In this document: positions 1-10,999 of the stretch, piece by piece
How the letters are laid out: the number at the start of each line of letters is the position of its first letter
How positions within the stretch are numbered: the stretch's first letter is position 1
Assembly (NCBI GenBank): GCA_037447655.1
Contig: JBBHKE010003361.1
Span: 1-64,000, forward strand
Length of the DNA: 64,000 nucleotides
Reading direction: 5' to 3'
Origin: Zygnema cylindricum
Lineage: Eukaryota; Streptophyta; Zygnematophyceae; Zygnematales; Zygnemataceae
The notes under the pieces: generated by a model
The model's input: the letters and a program-made list of their open reading frames with translations, nothing else
The model's database searches: none
What the model was told of the DNA's origin: nothing
Program-made: the position numbers and the translations under genes

Positions 1-3000
1 ACTTTTGATGAAATTTTTCGTATTTTTATTTTATAATTAAGTCAAAGTCGGTCAACGCATTTTAAAAAATCTGAAATTTTGAATAATGCGCATATGCATT
101 CTTTTTCAAAGTTTTTTACCGTGCGCATACTACGAATGAAACCTCTATGGTTGCCCCTTTGGCACTCGACGCCAACGGGAGCCAATTTGGCCCAAACTAC
201 GACACATCGCATAAAAAAAGGCGAACGAAAAAATTATGTAAATCGATCGTAACCTAAACATCGATGCGCGCCAAACGTGATATGTCCCTCAGGGGTAGGA
301 GTAGGTTTACGAACGCGTCAACGACCTTTTATTGACGCATTCCGCGACTTGTGACACCGAATCCTGTCCATAGCTGAGCCGTACAGTCAGGTGTACGCTG
401 CGATTTTTCGCAGACGACTCTTGGGGAATACCGTTAGCGCGTCAACGGCCAGCTGACGGCCAGATTGTGATAACGACCTCGACTTCGCGCACCACAGACC
501 GGTTCGCGAGCCGGCAGCGATCTTACTACAGTGTGTAACGGTGTCAAGTTGGACTGCTGGAGAACACGTTTCACTACCTCCGCCGGAGCAAAAACTAGCA
601 CTCACGGAACACCTAATCAGCCAATGCGGTAAGGGGATTCCTGGTTGGCGTCGGCGCTATTGCTACCATGCGCACTAACCCATTTTGCATGCGCGGAGCA
701 AATTTTCCGTCACGAGAGCATACAACACCTACCAAATTACACAGTAAATAGTTCATAACTTATAGTTATAGCGTATATAACTTCGGAGTATAGGGGAAAA
801 AGTGCTAAAAAGCTATTGTAGTTTGGGTTCATTGACCTACAGCCAACAAAGTATTAACAATTGTTAACATACATAAGCCCAATTTATATATACATTCCCA
901 TAGCGTAACGTTTTTTAACATCAGACAGAGATCATGCTATTTAGCATAGTCTTTATTACTACGAACCAAACTCGAGTGAGGTTGGCGATAGTGTTATTTT
1001 CACGTTAAGATATCACGTCATAATATGACTCGCTCACTACAAGCGTGTTTTGGAGAACATTTTCCAAAGGTGCAAACGCAAAGCATAAATGCGTGTGCAC
1101 AACTCTCACGTGCACCTTTGATGAGTCGCGGTCGTGTTTTAGTAAATGGGTGAAGTCCTCATGGCTACATAGCATAAATATGCCCAATTTTACTAGAGTA
1201 TAACATTTTTTCTTATCCAATTGAAAATGTTTTCATCCGAATGATTGTAATTAGGTGTTAGTGAGCATAAAATTTTGAGTAGCGATTGGCTACAGCGTAG
1301 TTATTAGAAAGGAATATGGACCTAATCTCGCCTGGACGATCTCGATGCTCTAATTTTACGAAGCATATACACTGTTTACTTCTTTGTTGTCGTTGATTTT
1401 TAGAGCTTTCATTGTAGGTGGACTCAGTGAAAGGTGATGATATCTACCGTGGTTGTTTTTTTACGCCATGGTTTTTTTCCTCTTTTATGATAATTTAACG
1501 CGTTGTGATATGTTCTAGTCACTTATGCAATCTATTCGGTGTCTTTGACCGAGGTCATTGCGGTTTCCCTTAAACTCTCAATGGGTGGTTGATAATAATA
1601 TGCTTAGTATTACCACAAATCATTTAAAATTCAACTTTTGTTTGTCTTTTTTGGTTCTTATTGCTATTACTAATTGTTGTGGTCATTTTTTGGAAATGTG
1701 GCCGTGTTGTGCTCGAACGACCTTGTGTATTTAATACTTGTTGATCAAAATTGGGTGGTTTCAATTTTTTGTTATATATTTGCATTAGTTTGTCCAATAA
1801 CATAACAGTGTGTGTGTTTTTATATAAGGAAAACAAATATTATAACGTGTAAAACATTCCTATTATAATCGGATTACCACATAATCCGTTAATCATAGTC
1901 GGAATGTTGGCTACCATTTCCAATGTTTATGGCTATCTTTACATCCACGTAACAAAGTGTTCTAACCTTGTATTTTTTATCGTCTTCAAGATTTATTATT
2001 GTATGTATGTTTACCTCTTGACTCTAATGGGTTCGTGTATAACAACAAGACTCCCTTACAATCGTGCGTTTTTTTACCTTAAACGCTATCAATTTTGTTT
2101 GTTTATAATCATATATATGTTGAATTTCTAAAGAACAAGAAAACACTTAAGGTCAGCTTAATTAGGATATTCTAGTAACTACTTATTGCTAAACATTAAA
2201 GTTATATATAAGTGTCGTCATCGCCTAGTTTTAAATGATAAAAAAATTATAACGATCAAATATTGTGGAAAAAAGCTTGTATCATTGATGTTTTTCGAAA
2301 TTTCCAACAAAACAGTGGAATTTTTAAGCCCAAAGTTCCAAGTACTTTAGTTTTGCTCAATTTAATAAAATGTTGTTATGAAAATTTAAAATGTTAAAAT
2401 AAAAAAATTTTGAATATAATGTTTGTTAGATTCAATTGTATCAACGTACTGATTGTTTAATATTTAAGTATAAAATTATCAATGTGAAAATGAACCACCG
2501 ATTGCACTGTTGAATGTGAAATTTTATTGATGTTCACAAGTTATCGTCTCGTCAATTTTGGGAGCCAAACCAGCCATCAATGTTAAAAAATAGTCGCTTG
2601 AATCCAAAGTTGAAGAAATGTAGTGAGGATATTTTTGTCAACGTTTACCGAGCTTGAATTACCCACACTCGAATTGTATCCCTATACAAAGAAGGTTTAA
2701 TTAGGTCATAAAGACATACATTTAATTATGCTCAAGCTATTTCAAATTTTGCAAGGTTTCGAAGGGTAAAGAGGTAGTCTTATAAACTACATCGTTAGTC
2801 ACTTTTAGTGTTGAAAACACTATTTGTGCACCCTTCAATTTTGACCCTTAAACTCTAAACAAAATTAGTAATACTATTTTTTTTCTTTTCCTTAATATAG
2901 GTACGGTTTAATTAGCGCAATTGACTCTAATTTGACATGTTTTAAAAGTGTAGAGTACGCAATATGCCAATCCGTAATAGAATTACTTGTTTTTTGGTAA

Positions 3001-3566
3001 TAATGTACAAAAAAAGTGCCAAGTAACGACGTTGAGACCGGATATTGAGTGGCGCTGACATGGGAAAGAGCTCTCAAAATTGATTCATATTAATAAAGAC
3101 GGGCGAAATCAAGCGAACTTGTTCCCACATGTTTAAACGTCGATTGTGTGAACACAAGATAGAGGGGCTACACTATGGGAATGTGTATCCTAATTAGTGT
3201 TAGATGTTTAAATTAGGCTGAATGTTTTTTTGGCGCGAGGTCATGAAACCCAATATAGCGTTAATAACACTATTTGTTTCTTTACACTAATAATTTCTTA
3301 ACAATGTAAGCAATTCAAGGTGTATTGTTTGGGCTTGTACAGGTTTTGGGAGTACTTTACTAAACCTTGCAACTTTTTGGCCCCGTAGGGGTGCCGAAGT
3401 CGTCTACGTCGCCCGTATTTTCCGCGCGACCTTATTTTTAGGGTTTATTTTATTTGTTTTTGTTTTTTTAGATGAAAACAACAACCCTAAACACAAAATC
3501 CTATTTCACATACCCGATCCCAAGAGGTGCCGAAGGTCCCACTCTTGTATGGAGGCTTGTTCGGTA
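1..3566. other. AT-rich spacer, no gene recognised
   Basis: No reading frame here has a recognisable domain, signal peptide or exon-like neighbour. The frames present are short and lie in AT-rich DNA full of in-frame stops on both strands. The first 700 bases are somewhat richer in G+C but hold no protein I recognise. Homopolymer A and T runs and short CGTAC/GTACG words are frequent. I see no tRNA, rRNA or terminal-repeat structure. Confidence 0.6.
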
Positions 3567-4068
3567 CACCTTGAATCGCTATTAGCGTCAATGTTTTTTT
3601 CGCCACATAAAAACATATTTTCTCCGTACACATTTGTTGGATTGGAGATCTGACGGTTGCGATTGAAAGGTGACATTCTCAGTCCCCAGTGGATCTCAAG
3701 GAATAAAGGGACAAAGCCATGGCGTCGGATGTGAAAGGTACATCATTTTTACAGGATCCGGATCAAAATCGTACAGATCTCATGGCGGCTACTGTACTTT
3801 CTGTGCTTGTACACGTCCAGGGAATAAGTCGTACAGCAGAGTGTACAGGCCGTACATTTATTTGTACGGTCCGTACAGATATCGCCAATAGTTATCGTTA
3901 TCGGCATTATCGCCGATAAGTACCCAATATTATCGGCTACTTATCGGCGATAAGACCAATGTCGATATATCGTACCAATATATCGATTATCGGATACCCG
4001 AAAAAAGGCCCATATCGGTTATCGGCAAATCCTTACCGATACACAACACTACTAATAACGATTCAAGG
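3567..4068. mobile_element. TA-flanked MITE (CACYG...AATCG family)
   Basis: The left end reads CACCTTGAATCGCTATTAG. The right end is its inverted complement (CTAATAACGATTCAAGG), and each end is flanked by TA. The terminal repeat is shared with copies at 12812, 20938, 25483, 26156 and 26372. The interior has no coding capacity. At 3889-4035 it contains repeated palindromic words such as TTATCGGCGATAA. TA flanks suggest a Tc1/mariner-type non-autonomous element, but no transposase is present to prove the superfamily. Confidence 0.6.
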
Positions 4069-4626
4069 TACCTCACTGCCCATCGTAATTAACGTGCGCG
4101 GAATCAGAATGTACGGACTCGTGGCAGATTATTATCCGCTTCCTTAAATAGCAATTCTATGATTTTCGACCGACAAACAAAATTAGTGTTATTAACTCTA
4201 ACAAGTAACAACAATGAAGCATGTGCCTCCGCACGAATGTGGGTCATTGCAATATAGTGTTCAGTTTAAACGTAAACATAAAACGTTTTAACATTCTAAA
4301 ATCGTTATTACCTCTAGCTCTTGTTTATAATGTAGAAACCTAATGCCACGTATGCATATATGACTTTATTTTAACTCAAATTAAATCTTTTTAATTCAAA
4401 ATTTCATATATATGCGCATTTGAACAAAAATGTAACAAAAAATATCAGACTACTAAAATATTATGTAAAATTATAAAACTATATGTGCATAAAAATTGAA
4501 TAGCTGGCGAAAATTAGCACTAATTACATGTTATTACTAAATAAAAAAAAGAATAAATGAACTCAAATTTTGTCAAACAAAATTTAGTTTTGCCAAACGG
4601 GAACCTTTTGGTGTCTTTAAATCATT

Positions 4627-4924
4627 GTTCAAAAGTAGGCGTTTTTATGGTAGGCCTTTGGTCGGCGCCTTTATCGTAAGTTGTGTTATGGGCTTTTCAT
4701 GTGATTTTCTTAGATCGCTACTTTGATCAGCGACCGTCCGATCGTCCGAATCTGACGGTGTAATTAAAGATTTTTGGTCTGAATGTTTTAATTGGTCTAA
4801 TATTTGGTCCGAATGTTTTAATTGGTCCGAATAGGTCCGAATACAATATGGGTCTTAAGGTCATATAGTATGTTTTGCATTCAATAGGCATATTGTATGG
4901 GCCTACTTTCACCTACTTTTGAAC
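4627..4924. mobile_element. Mutator-like MITE, copy 1
   Basis: This element of about 300 bp has inverted ends GTTCAAAAGTAGGCG and CACCTACTTTTGAAC. Closely similar copies lie at 23992-24609 (two in tandem) and, inverted, at 49621-49895. It has no coding capacity. The other copies show 9-bp target duplications, as expected of Mutator-type elements. No clear duplication is visible around this copy, so it may be older. Confidence 0.7.
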
Positions 4925-5940
4925 TATGGTAATTTCGCATTACCACTTGTAGATCCTTCACGCCAATTTGAATTTAATGATTGTACATTCAACGCCGATT
5001 TGAACCGCTCTTCGTGGAATTCCGAGCCAAGACGAATGGTACAGTTGTAGGTCTGTTATAATGGCCCGTACAACGTATTTTGTTTCTTGTGAACCCTGGT
5101 GATGAACTCAAACATGCGGCAGTAGTCACGCCTACCGTACGCTAGGGCTATGTTGCCAGTTTGCCACGTCGACGAGAATAGATATGAGAACTGAGTGCGC
5201 GCGAATCGTAATCGCTAATCACAACGCCGCATTTTCCGGAAAAATCAAAAACGTCCAATTTGACCAAAGTTTGACCATCTCGGCTTTCGTTCGCCCTAAT
5301 TGGTCATCCCTCGTTGACTGAGATTCTGGGGTCCCTCGCCAGAAACTTGACTGTATGGAAACTGAACTGCAGCAATCTAGAACCTGCTGCGAAACTTCGG
5401 CACCTCGGTGTCTCCAGAGCACATTCGTCGCATATGACCGACAAACGAAGAAAAGCGCACGGCTGACAAATCCACCGTATCCACGCCAATCGCCATCAGC
5501 TGGGAATTTGCGATCGCCATCGGCTCTCCTTTGCAAGATTTGATCTTATTTTCTCGTCCCACGCACTGTTCATTCGCTAAAAGCCAAAAATACGTACTTT
5601 TCTTGCAGACATACGCCTATCCCGACAAAATTATCTCCCGCCAGCCAGAATATCACCGCCTTTTCTTTGGCGCGGAGATGGGCGCGCAGTCTATCTCACT
5701 ACAGTACCGTTCATGAGTGCGTTTCCTTCCGTACAATCTCCCTCTAATTTCATAACTCGCCACGTGTACGTACAGATCTTTTTCAAAACGGCTCACTGGC
5801 AACACATGTCCGGTAGTAAATTCAAATTCCACTTCCCCCGCTCCCGGAGCCTAACAGTCCAAACAGGTCTTTGAATAGTACCGATTCCTTCAAATTTTAT
5901 GCCGTTGAACGTTACACAACGTCACTCAATGTCACAGGCC
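4925..5940. other. Spacer upstream of XTH, no gene supported
   Basis: A minus-strand frame of 105 codons (5219-5536) overlaps several frames on both strands. None shows a domain, a splice pattern or conserved composition. The region probably includes distal promoter DNA of the XTH gene. Confidence 0.5.
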
Positions 5941-5952
5941 CCTCTCGCTCCC

Positions 5953-5960
5953 TTTAAATA
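5953..5960 (+). promoter_or_regulatory. Candidate TATA box of the XTH gene
   Basis: TTTAAATA lies in a short CT-rich stretch (CTCCCTTTAAATACC). It would place transcription start near 5985-5995 and give a 5' leader of roughly 380 bases before the ATG at 6374. The call rests on motif and position only. Confidence 0.4.
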
Positions 5961-6026
5961 CCGAAAAGCTCTCCACTCTCCTGTCATCCAACTCTTCTAA
6001 ATTTTTTTTAATCTTTCTCCATTGCG

Positions 6027-6230
6027 CTACAGTACTGTAGTTACCAGATCGGCCGTTAATATTTCATACTTAAAAAGTGTCTACGGAAAATAAAGTACGA
6101 AGTTGCTACAGTACTGTAGTTTTCTCTCACAACTCTCCCAGGAAACTTCAAACTTTTTTTTAAAGTGCAGTGCGGTACTCTGAATTCGAAAAACTTCATA
6201 CGACCAGCATAGTACAGTACAGTACTGTAC
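6027..6230. promoter_or_regulatory. Three repeated palindromes upstream of XTH
   Basis: CTACAGTACTGTAG, a perfect 14-bp palindrome, occurs at 6027-6040 and again at 6106-6119. The related palindrome GTACAGTACTGTAC is at 6217-6230. The first two share flanking bases (G before, TT after). Repetition in the presumed promoter or leader of the XTH gene suggests dimeric transcription-factor sites. I do not recognise the factor, and in the transcript they could instead fold as hairpins. Confidence 0.4.
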
Positions 6231-6373
6231 CTTTTTTCACTTCCTTATTTTGCGGACGTGATCCTGACCGTCCGATTTATTTGGAAAGCTCTTTCCGAGC
6301 AGCTTTTTCCTACTGCGTACAACTTGTTACTGGAACTTGTTTCTGGAAACTGGCAGCTGAAACGTTTAAACAA

Positions 6374-9300
6374 ATGGCTGGGAACCGTTTAAACGTGATG
6401 TTTTCAGTCGCAGTGGTGGCTTTGGCTATTCTTTGCAGCTGCCAAGTGGCATTTTGTGAAAGTTTGACTGATTTGAGTTCCTTAGTGAGCTTCTATGGAA
6501 ACCCTAGTAACTATAATTACGACGCTAATAATGGGACGCTGGCACTTACGCTGACGCAGTCGGCAGGTGATTTTTTTTTATTTTTTTTTTTATTTGTATG
6601 AAATGCATTTTTAGTTACTACTTTTTGTTTTGGTATTTTTGATTTTTTTGGATTTGACGTTTTTTTTTTTATTGTTAATTTGTCGCTGCTTAATTGGTGT
6701 TTTTGTTTCATTTTTTTTGTTTATTGTTTTTTTTTTTGGTGCTGATTTTTTTAGTTTTAGTTTTATTTTAGTTTTAAAATCGTGATCGGAATCAATGATG
6801 TTTCTATGATTATAAATATTAACAGTAATTAATATAAATATATTAATAAACTACAATCTTCCCCCTTTTTTTTTCAAGATTTTTTCAAATAATAGTTCTC
6901 GAGAACTAGTTTTTGTCAAGTTTTGCTTTTCATTGTAGTTTTTCATTATACAAACATTTTTTTTTTGTTAGTGCAGTATATTTTTCTAACTTGAAAGTAC
7001 CTGTAACATGAATTTTTGTTTTTTTGTTTTTTTACATAGAAATATAATTGGGCTAGATTTCAAATTATCTGGATTTTATTTATTTTCTTATACACTCTGC
7101 AATGTTTTGTATTTTTTTTTTTCTGCCAAGATGCTTAAAATGTTTAAAAATTTAATTAATTTTAGAATTTTTATTATGTTTTATAGATTTTCCAGGATGC
7201 AATTATCCCAGAAACCATTCTCTTTCAAAAACTCGCTGCTTGCAAAATTTTTATTTTGGGTTTTTTTTTATTTCGGTTTCTGATTAAAATCTGTTCTGCC
7301 AATTACCTTTCGTATTTTACTTTTCTGGTGGTTAAACCGTCGAATTATCGTTTTTTGGTCGAATTATTCTATTTTGACAATATCCGTGAGAATATTTTCA
7401 CCTGATAGTGGAAATTTCTTTCTGTTTTTTGTTTTCAGGTGCCATGTGGTCTTCAAAAAGTTAGAACTGATTTTGAAAATTTCCCATTTGTAAACTTTTT
7501 TTTTTTTTTTTTTCCGAAGATAGTTCATTTTTTTTTTTTTTTTTTCGGTTTTTGCCTACGTCTATTCTGACAACTACCATTTTGGGTTTATTTTTTCTTA
7601 ACTCCCTGGATTGTTTTCAGCCGATGGTAATTTTTTTGTCGTTTTCTGTTTTTTGTCGTTTTGTTTTCTCCAGGCGCCATGTGGTCCGCGAAGCAGTCGT
7701 ACTTCCACGGAATCTTCTCCGCCAGAATCAAAGTGCCCGCGGGATTCACGGCGGGAGTCGTCACCACTATTTATGTGAGCCGCATGTCCACTTGCTTCAC
7801 ATGGTTTCAGTTTCAGTTTCAGTCCGAGTTTCAATTTCAGTTTCGGTTTCAGTTTTTTCAGTCAGTTTTTTATTCATTGTAAGATATAGGAGGCTCAAAT
7901 AGAGTGGTTCAAGGCAGTTTTTGATTCCACATTCCTCCCCCCCCTCTCCCCTCCCTCCCCCTCTCCTCCCCCTCTCTCCCCCTCCCTCCCCCCCTCTCCT
8001 CTCCCTCCTCCCTCCCCCTTCATTCCCCTCCCTCACTTTCACCATTTTTTTTCCCACTCAGAGCTTAGATTTTAAGGCGATTTTTGTTATTTTAGGCGGA
8101 TTTTTTGTTATTTTTAGCATTTTTGTTTTAATTTTTCGAAGGCGATTTTTGTTATTTTTAGGCGACTTTTTTTGTTAATTTTAGGCAATTTTTTTGTTGT
8201 TTTTAGGCGATTTTTGTTGTTTAGGCGATTTTTGTTGTTTTAGGCGATTTTTTTATTTTTTAGGCGACTTTTTGTTAATTTTAGGCGATTTTTTTGTTAT
8301 TTTTAGGTGATTTTTTTGTTATTTTTATGTGATTTTTTTTGTTATTTTTATTCGATTTCAGGTCTGTTTTTTTGTCTCCACGGCGTTGCTCTTAGACCTG
8401 TTTTGTTATTTTTTTTTTTTTTTTGTGACAGCTCGTCTCGCTAGGCGACAACAGAGACGAGATCGATATTGAGATTCTGGGGAACGCGAATTCGTCCGAA
8501 GTGATCATCCACACTAATTTCTACTCCAAGGGGAACGGAACACATGAGGAGCAGTTCTCCGTTTGGTTCGACCCGACGGAATTCCACACGTACACCATCA
8601 TATGGAGCTACTACCATGTAGTGTAAGTAGCGAAAACGTCATTGTCAATTTAACTGTTAGTCATTTCAATTTAGCTGTCTTTGTAACTGCAACTGTCTTG
8701 TAACGCTGTACGAATAACTGTCTTTTTAATTTAAACGTCTTTTAACTTCGTCTTTTGATTATTGGTTGACTTCTAGTTTAACTGTCTAACAGAGGAAGCG
8801 TCATATGAAAGGAGATTACAAAAGTACAATATATATCCTATTTATGGTACGAGTTTAAATAAGATGCCGCTTGCTTATAGCAGTGCAGTAGCTATATTTA
8901 CTAAATTTAGTGTGGGTCACTGTAAGGTGTTTACTTAAATACTTACGCCTTTTTAGTGCGTCCGTGCGGTTCATTTTATATAGTTCGATGTACGAATATA
9001 ATTTGAAACGCTACAGCCTACAGTACATGATATATGCCTATATGGTATATGACTATATGGTATATGTGGCTTCCCGTATTATACGCATAATATATGGTTT
9101 TTAAATTATAATAAGCGTACGCGTATAGTACAAGAAAAACAAATATCGTTTCCAATTGCTCCCACGTTTGAATTGGAATTCATGTCTTCACTTTGTCACA
9201 CCACCTCTCACTTTTTTCAGCAAACACCATATATGTTTATTCCATGCCAGTTTTTTATTACAATTTGCATCATAAAATTGCTCTTGTCATCAATAAATCT

Positions 9301-10466
9301 CGGAGCCTCTTCTTAAAATACCAATTAATTAAGATGAATTCCACCTCTTTGGAGTCTATTTTTCGACTTTTTCCCTCGTCTGTCTCGCGTCTCCTTTTCG
9401 ACGATCGCAGGCTCTCTGCTTTTCTGACACCTATTATTATTTTTTTTTATTTTTTTTTTGTTTCTTGACGGCTGAAATCTTTCGCTCTGACCATTGGTTC
9501 TTTTGTCTTCTCTGACGGTTTCGTCTTATTCTTGTTTTGCCTTTCTCGGGTGTTACGTTACGTTACGTTACGTGACGGTGACAGATGGATGATCGACGAT
9601 ATTCCCATCCGCGAATACTTACAAGACACATCTGACACCATGGCGGCGACAAATGTGAACAAGCCATTGGTGCCTCAGGGCTCTCTATGGGACGGCTCTC
9701 CCTGGGCTAGCAGGACTCCAAACGGTACCGTTATCGGAGTAAGTTCAAAAATCTTCTCTCCAGAGTAAAAGTTAAAACCCTAAAAGTTGAATGAAAATGT
9801 TAAGGGTTGAGAGTTTCCAGCCTTTGTACCTTTGTAAGGACCTTGCAGTCTTTCCATGGATTAAGTCTGGGATTCAGAACCTCTCCCTCTCCCTCTCCCT
9901 CTCCCCCCCCCTCGCCCTCTCCCTCGCCCCCTCCCTCTAGTGAGCAGTTCAGCACCTGAAAAGTTGACAGGAAACAACATTTCCTTTTGAAGAATTGACT
10001 TTATAAGCTCTGTTGAGGTCCATAATCCACAATGGGGTAAGTGTGTAGACAACTTGTAAAAACTCCGAAACTAAACATCTTTTCCTCCTCTTCCCTCTCC
10101 CTCCTTTTTCCTCTTCTTCCCTCTCCCTCTTTTCTCTTCTCCTCTTCCCTCTCCTCCTCCTCCTCGTCATTCTTTCAGATTGACTGGTCAAAGGCGCCAT
10201 TCACAACGGCATATGCCGATGTCAACTTTGACCAAACATGTGCGTTTGTCGAGGGAGCTTCAACCAATGACTGCAGTGCGGCTCCTTATCCCACACAGTA
10301 TCCATGGGATGTGCCTCTCACACAAAAACAGTACAATCGTTTGAAATGGGCTCGTCTTCACCACCTCGTCTATTCTTGGCTCGATAAAGACGGTAAGCTC
10401 CCAGCCGGAGGAGGACAGCATCCACCTGGAGTCGGAGGTCATGGACACAACAATTTCACTGGATGA
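6374..10466 (+). CDS. XTH: Xyloglucan endotransglucosylase/hydrolase (GH16), 5 exons
   Basis: Exons: 6374-6566, 7674-7774, 8432-8622, 9585-9738 and 10179-10466. They join in frame (phases 1, 0, 2, 0) to give 308 residues, the usual XTH length. Enzymes of this family cut and religate xyloglucan in the cell wall. The start ATG is followed by a clear signal peptide (residues 1 to about 28, ending VAFC). Exon 3 carries the catalytic motif DEIDIEILG at residues 107-115: Glu108 nucleophile, Asp110 and acid/base Glu112 are all present. Ile replaces the Phe usually seen at positions 5 and 7 of the motif. Further family blocks are FHTYTIIW, IDDIPIREY, SLWDGSPWASR and DWSKAPF. A C-terminal XTH extension is present (two Cys, then RLKWARLHHLVYSW), but the usual YC..D..R ending is replaced by a Gly/His/Pro-rich tail. 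Introns have GT-AG borders and hold simple repeats. Transferase versus hydrolase activity cannot be decided here. Confidence 0.93.
7798..8360 (+). repeat. Simple repeats and minisatellite in XTH intron 2
   Basis: Three low-complexity blocks fill this intron. About 7798-7866 is built on TTTCAG-like hexamers, each resembling a 3' splice site. About 7930-8037 is almost pure C/T. About 8075-8360 has a dozen or so degenerate units of 18-26 bases of the form TTTTAGGCGATTTTTGTTAT. None is coding. Confidence 0.75.
9552..10166 (+). repeat. Short tandem repeats around XTH exon 4
   Basis: A (GTTAC)n run at about 9552-9572 ends just before the exon 4 acceptor. CCCTCT-type tracts occupy 9880-9942 and 10080-10165 in intron 4, and the second forms the polypyrimidine tract of the exon 5 acceptor. 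Exon 4 (9585-9738) lies between them. Confidence 0.65.
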
Positions 10467-10483
10467 ACAGAGTATTGTTTTAT

Positions 10484-10597
10484 ATCGGGAGAATTGCTGT
10501 ACGATGTGAGAATTGTTTCACAATGGAAAAATTGTACTACGATGGGAGAATTTTACTACAATGGGGAAATTGTTTTACTTCGGGAGAATTGTTTTAT
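10484..10597 (+). repeat. 19-bp minisatellite in the XTH 3' region, 6 copies
   Basis: Six consecutive 19-base units follow the consensus RATGGGAGAATTGTTTTAC, starting 18 bases after the XTH stop codon, so they lie in the 3' untranslated region. Units diverge at a few positions, which argues for an old array. Confidence 0.75.
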
Positions 10598-10993
10598 GTT
10601 TTTTTTGAAGTTGGGAGAGAAATAGACTGAGGAAGACAGCTCTCTGCATGAAGAAATGCTTCAAGAGCTCATTGTTTATTTGTACAACGTTTTGGTCCCT
10701 TTTTTTTCCGTCTTTTTTATCCTCCGTTTACACATGAGGTAGTCGTCATTGTTGGCTCAACAATGACATGTACCAAGTCTATTTTGGTCCCCAGATTGTG
10801 TAAATGAATCTCTTTTTAGAGTTAGAAAAGGTTTTTTTCATGCACAAAATGTCCATTCGATGGTCTATCGAATGTTGACCCTCGACTTTGATAAAAAATG
10901 ACACAGAAGATATAGCTTTTGAAAGTTTGAAAGATTCTATAGTACAAAGGACACTGTAGCTTTCGAAAATTTGTTGTGATAAGAAGTGCATGC

Positions 10994-10999
10994 AATAAA
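10994..10999 (+). terminator. Candidate poly(A) signal of XTH
   Basis: AATAAA about 530 bases after the stop codon, in AT-rich DNA. Other weaker signals are possible, so this is a positional guess. Confidence 0.3.

Noticed and set aside
5219-5536. 105-codon minus-strand frame as a possible gene
   Set aside because: No homology that I recognise, competing frames on both strands, and no exon context.
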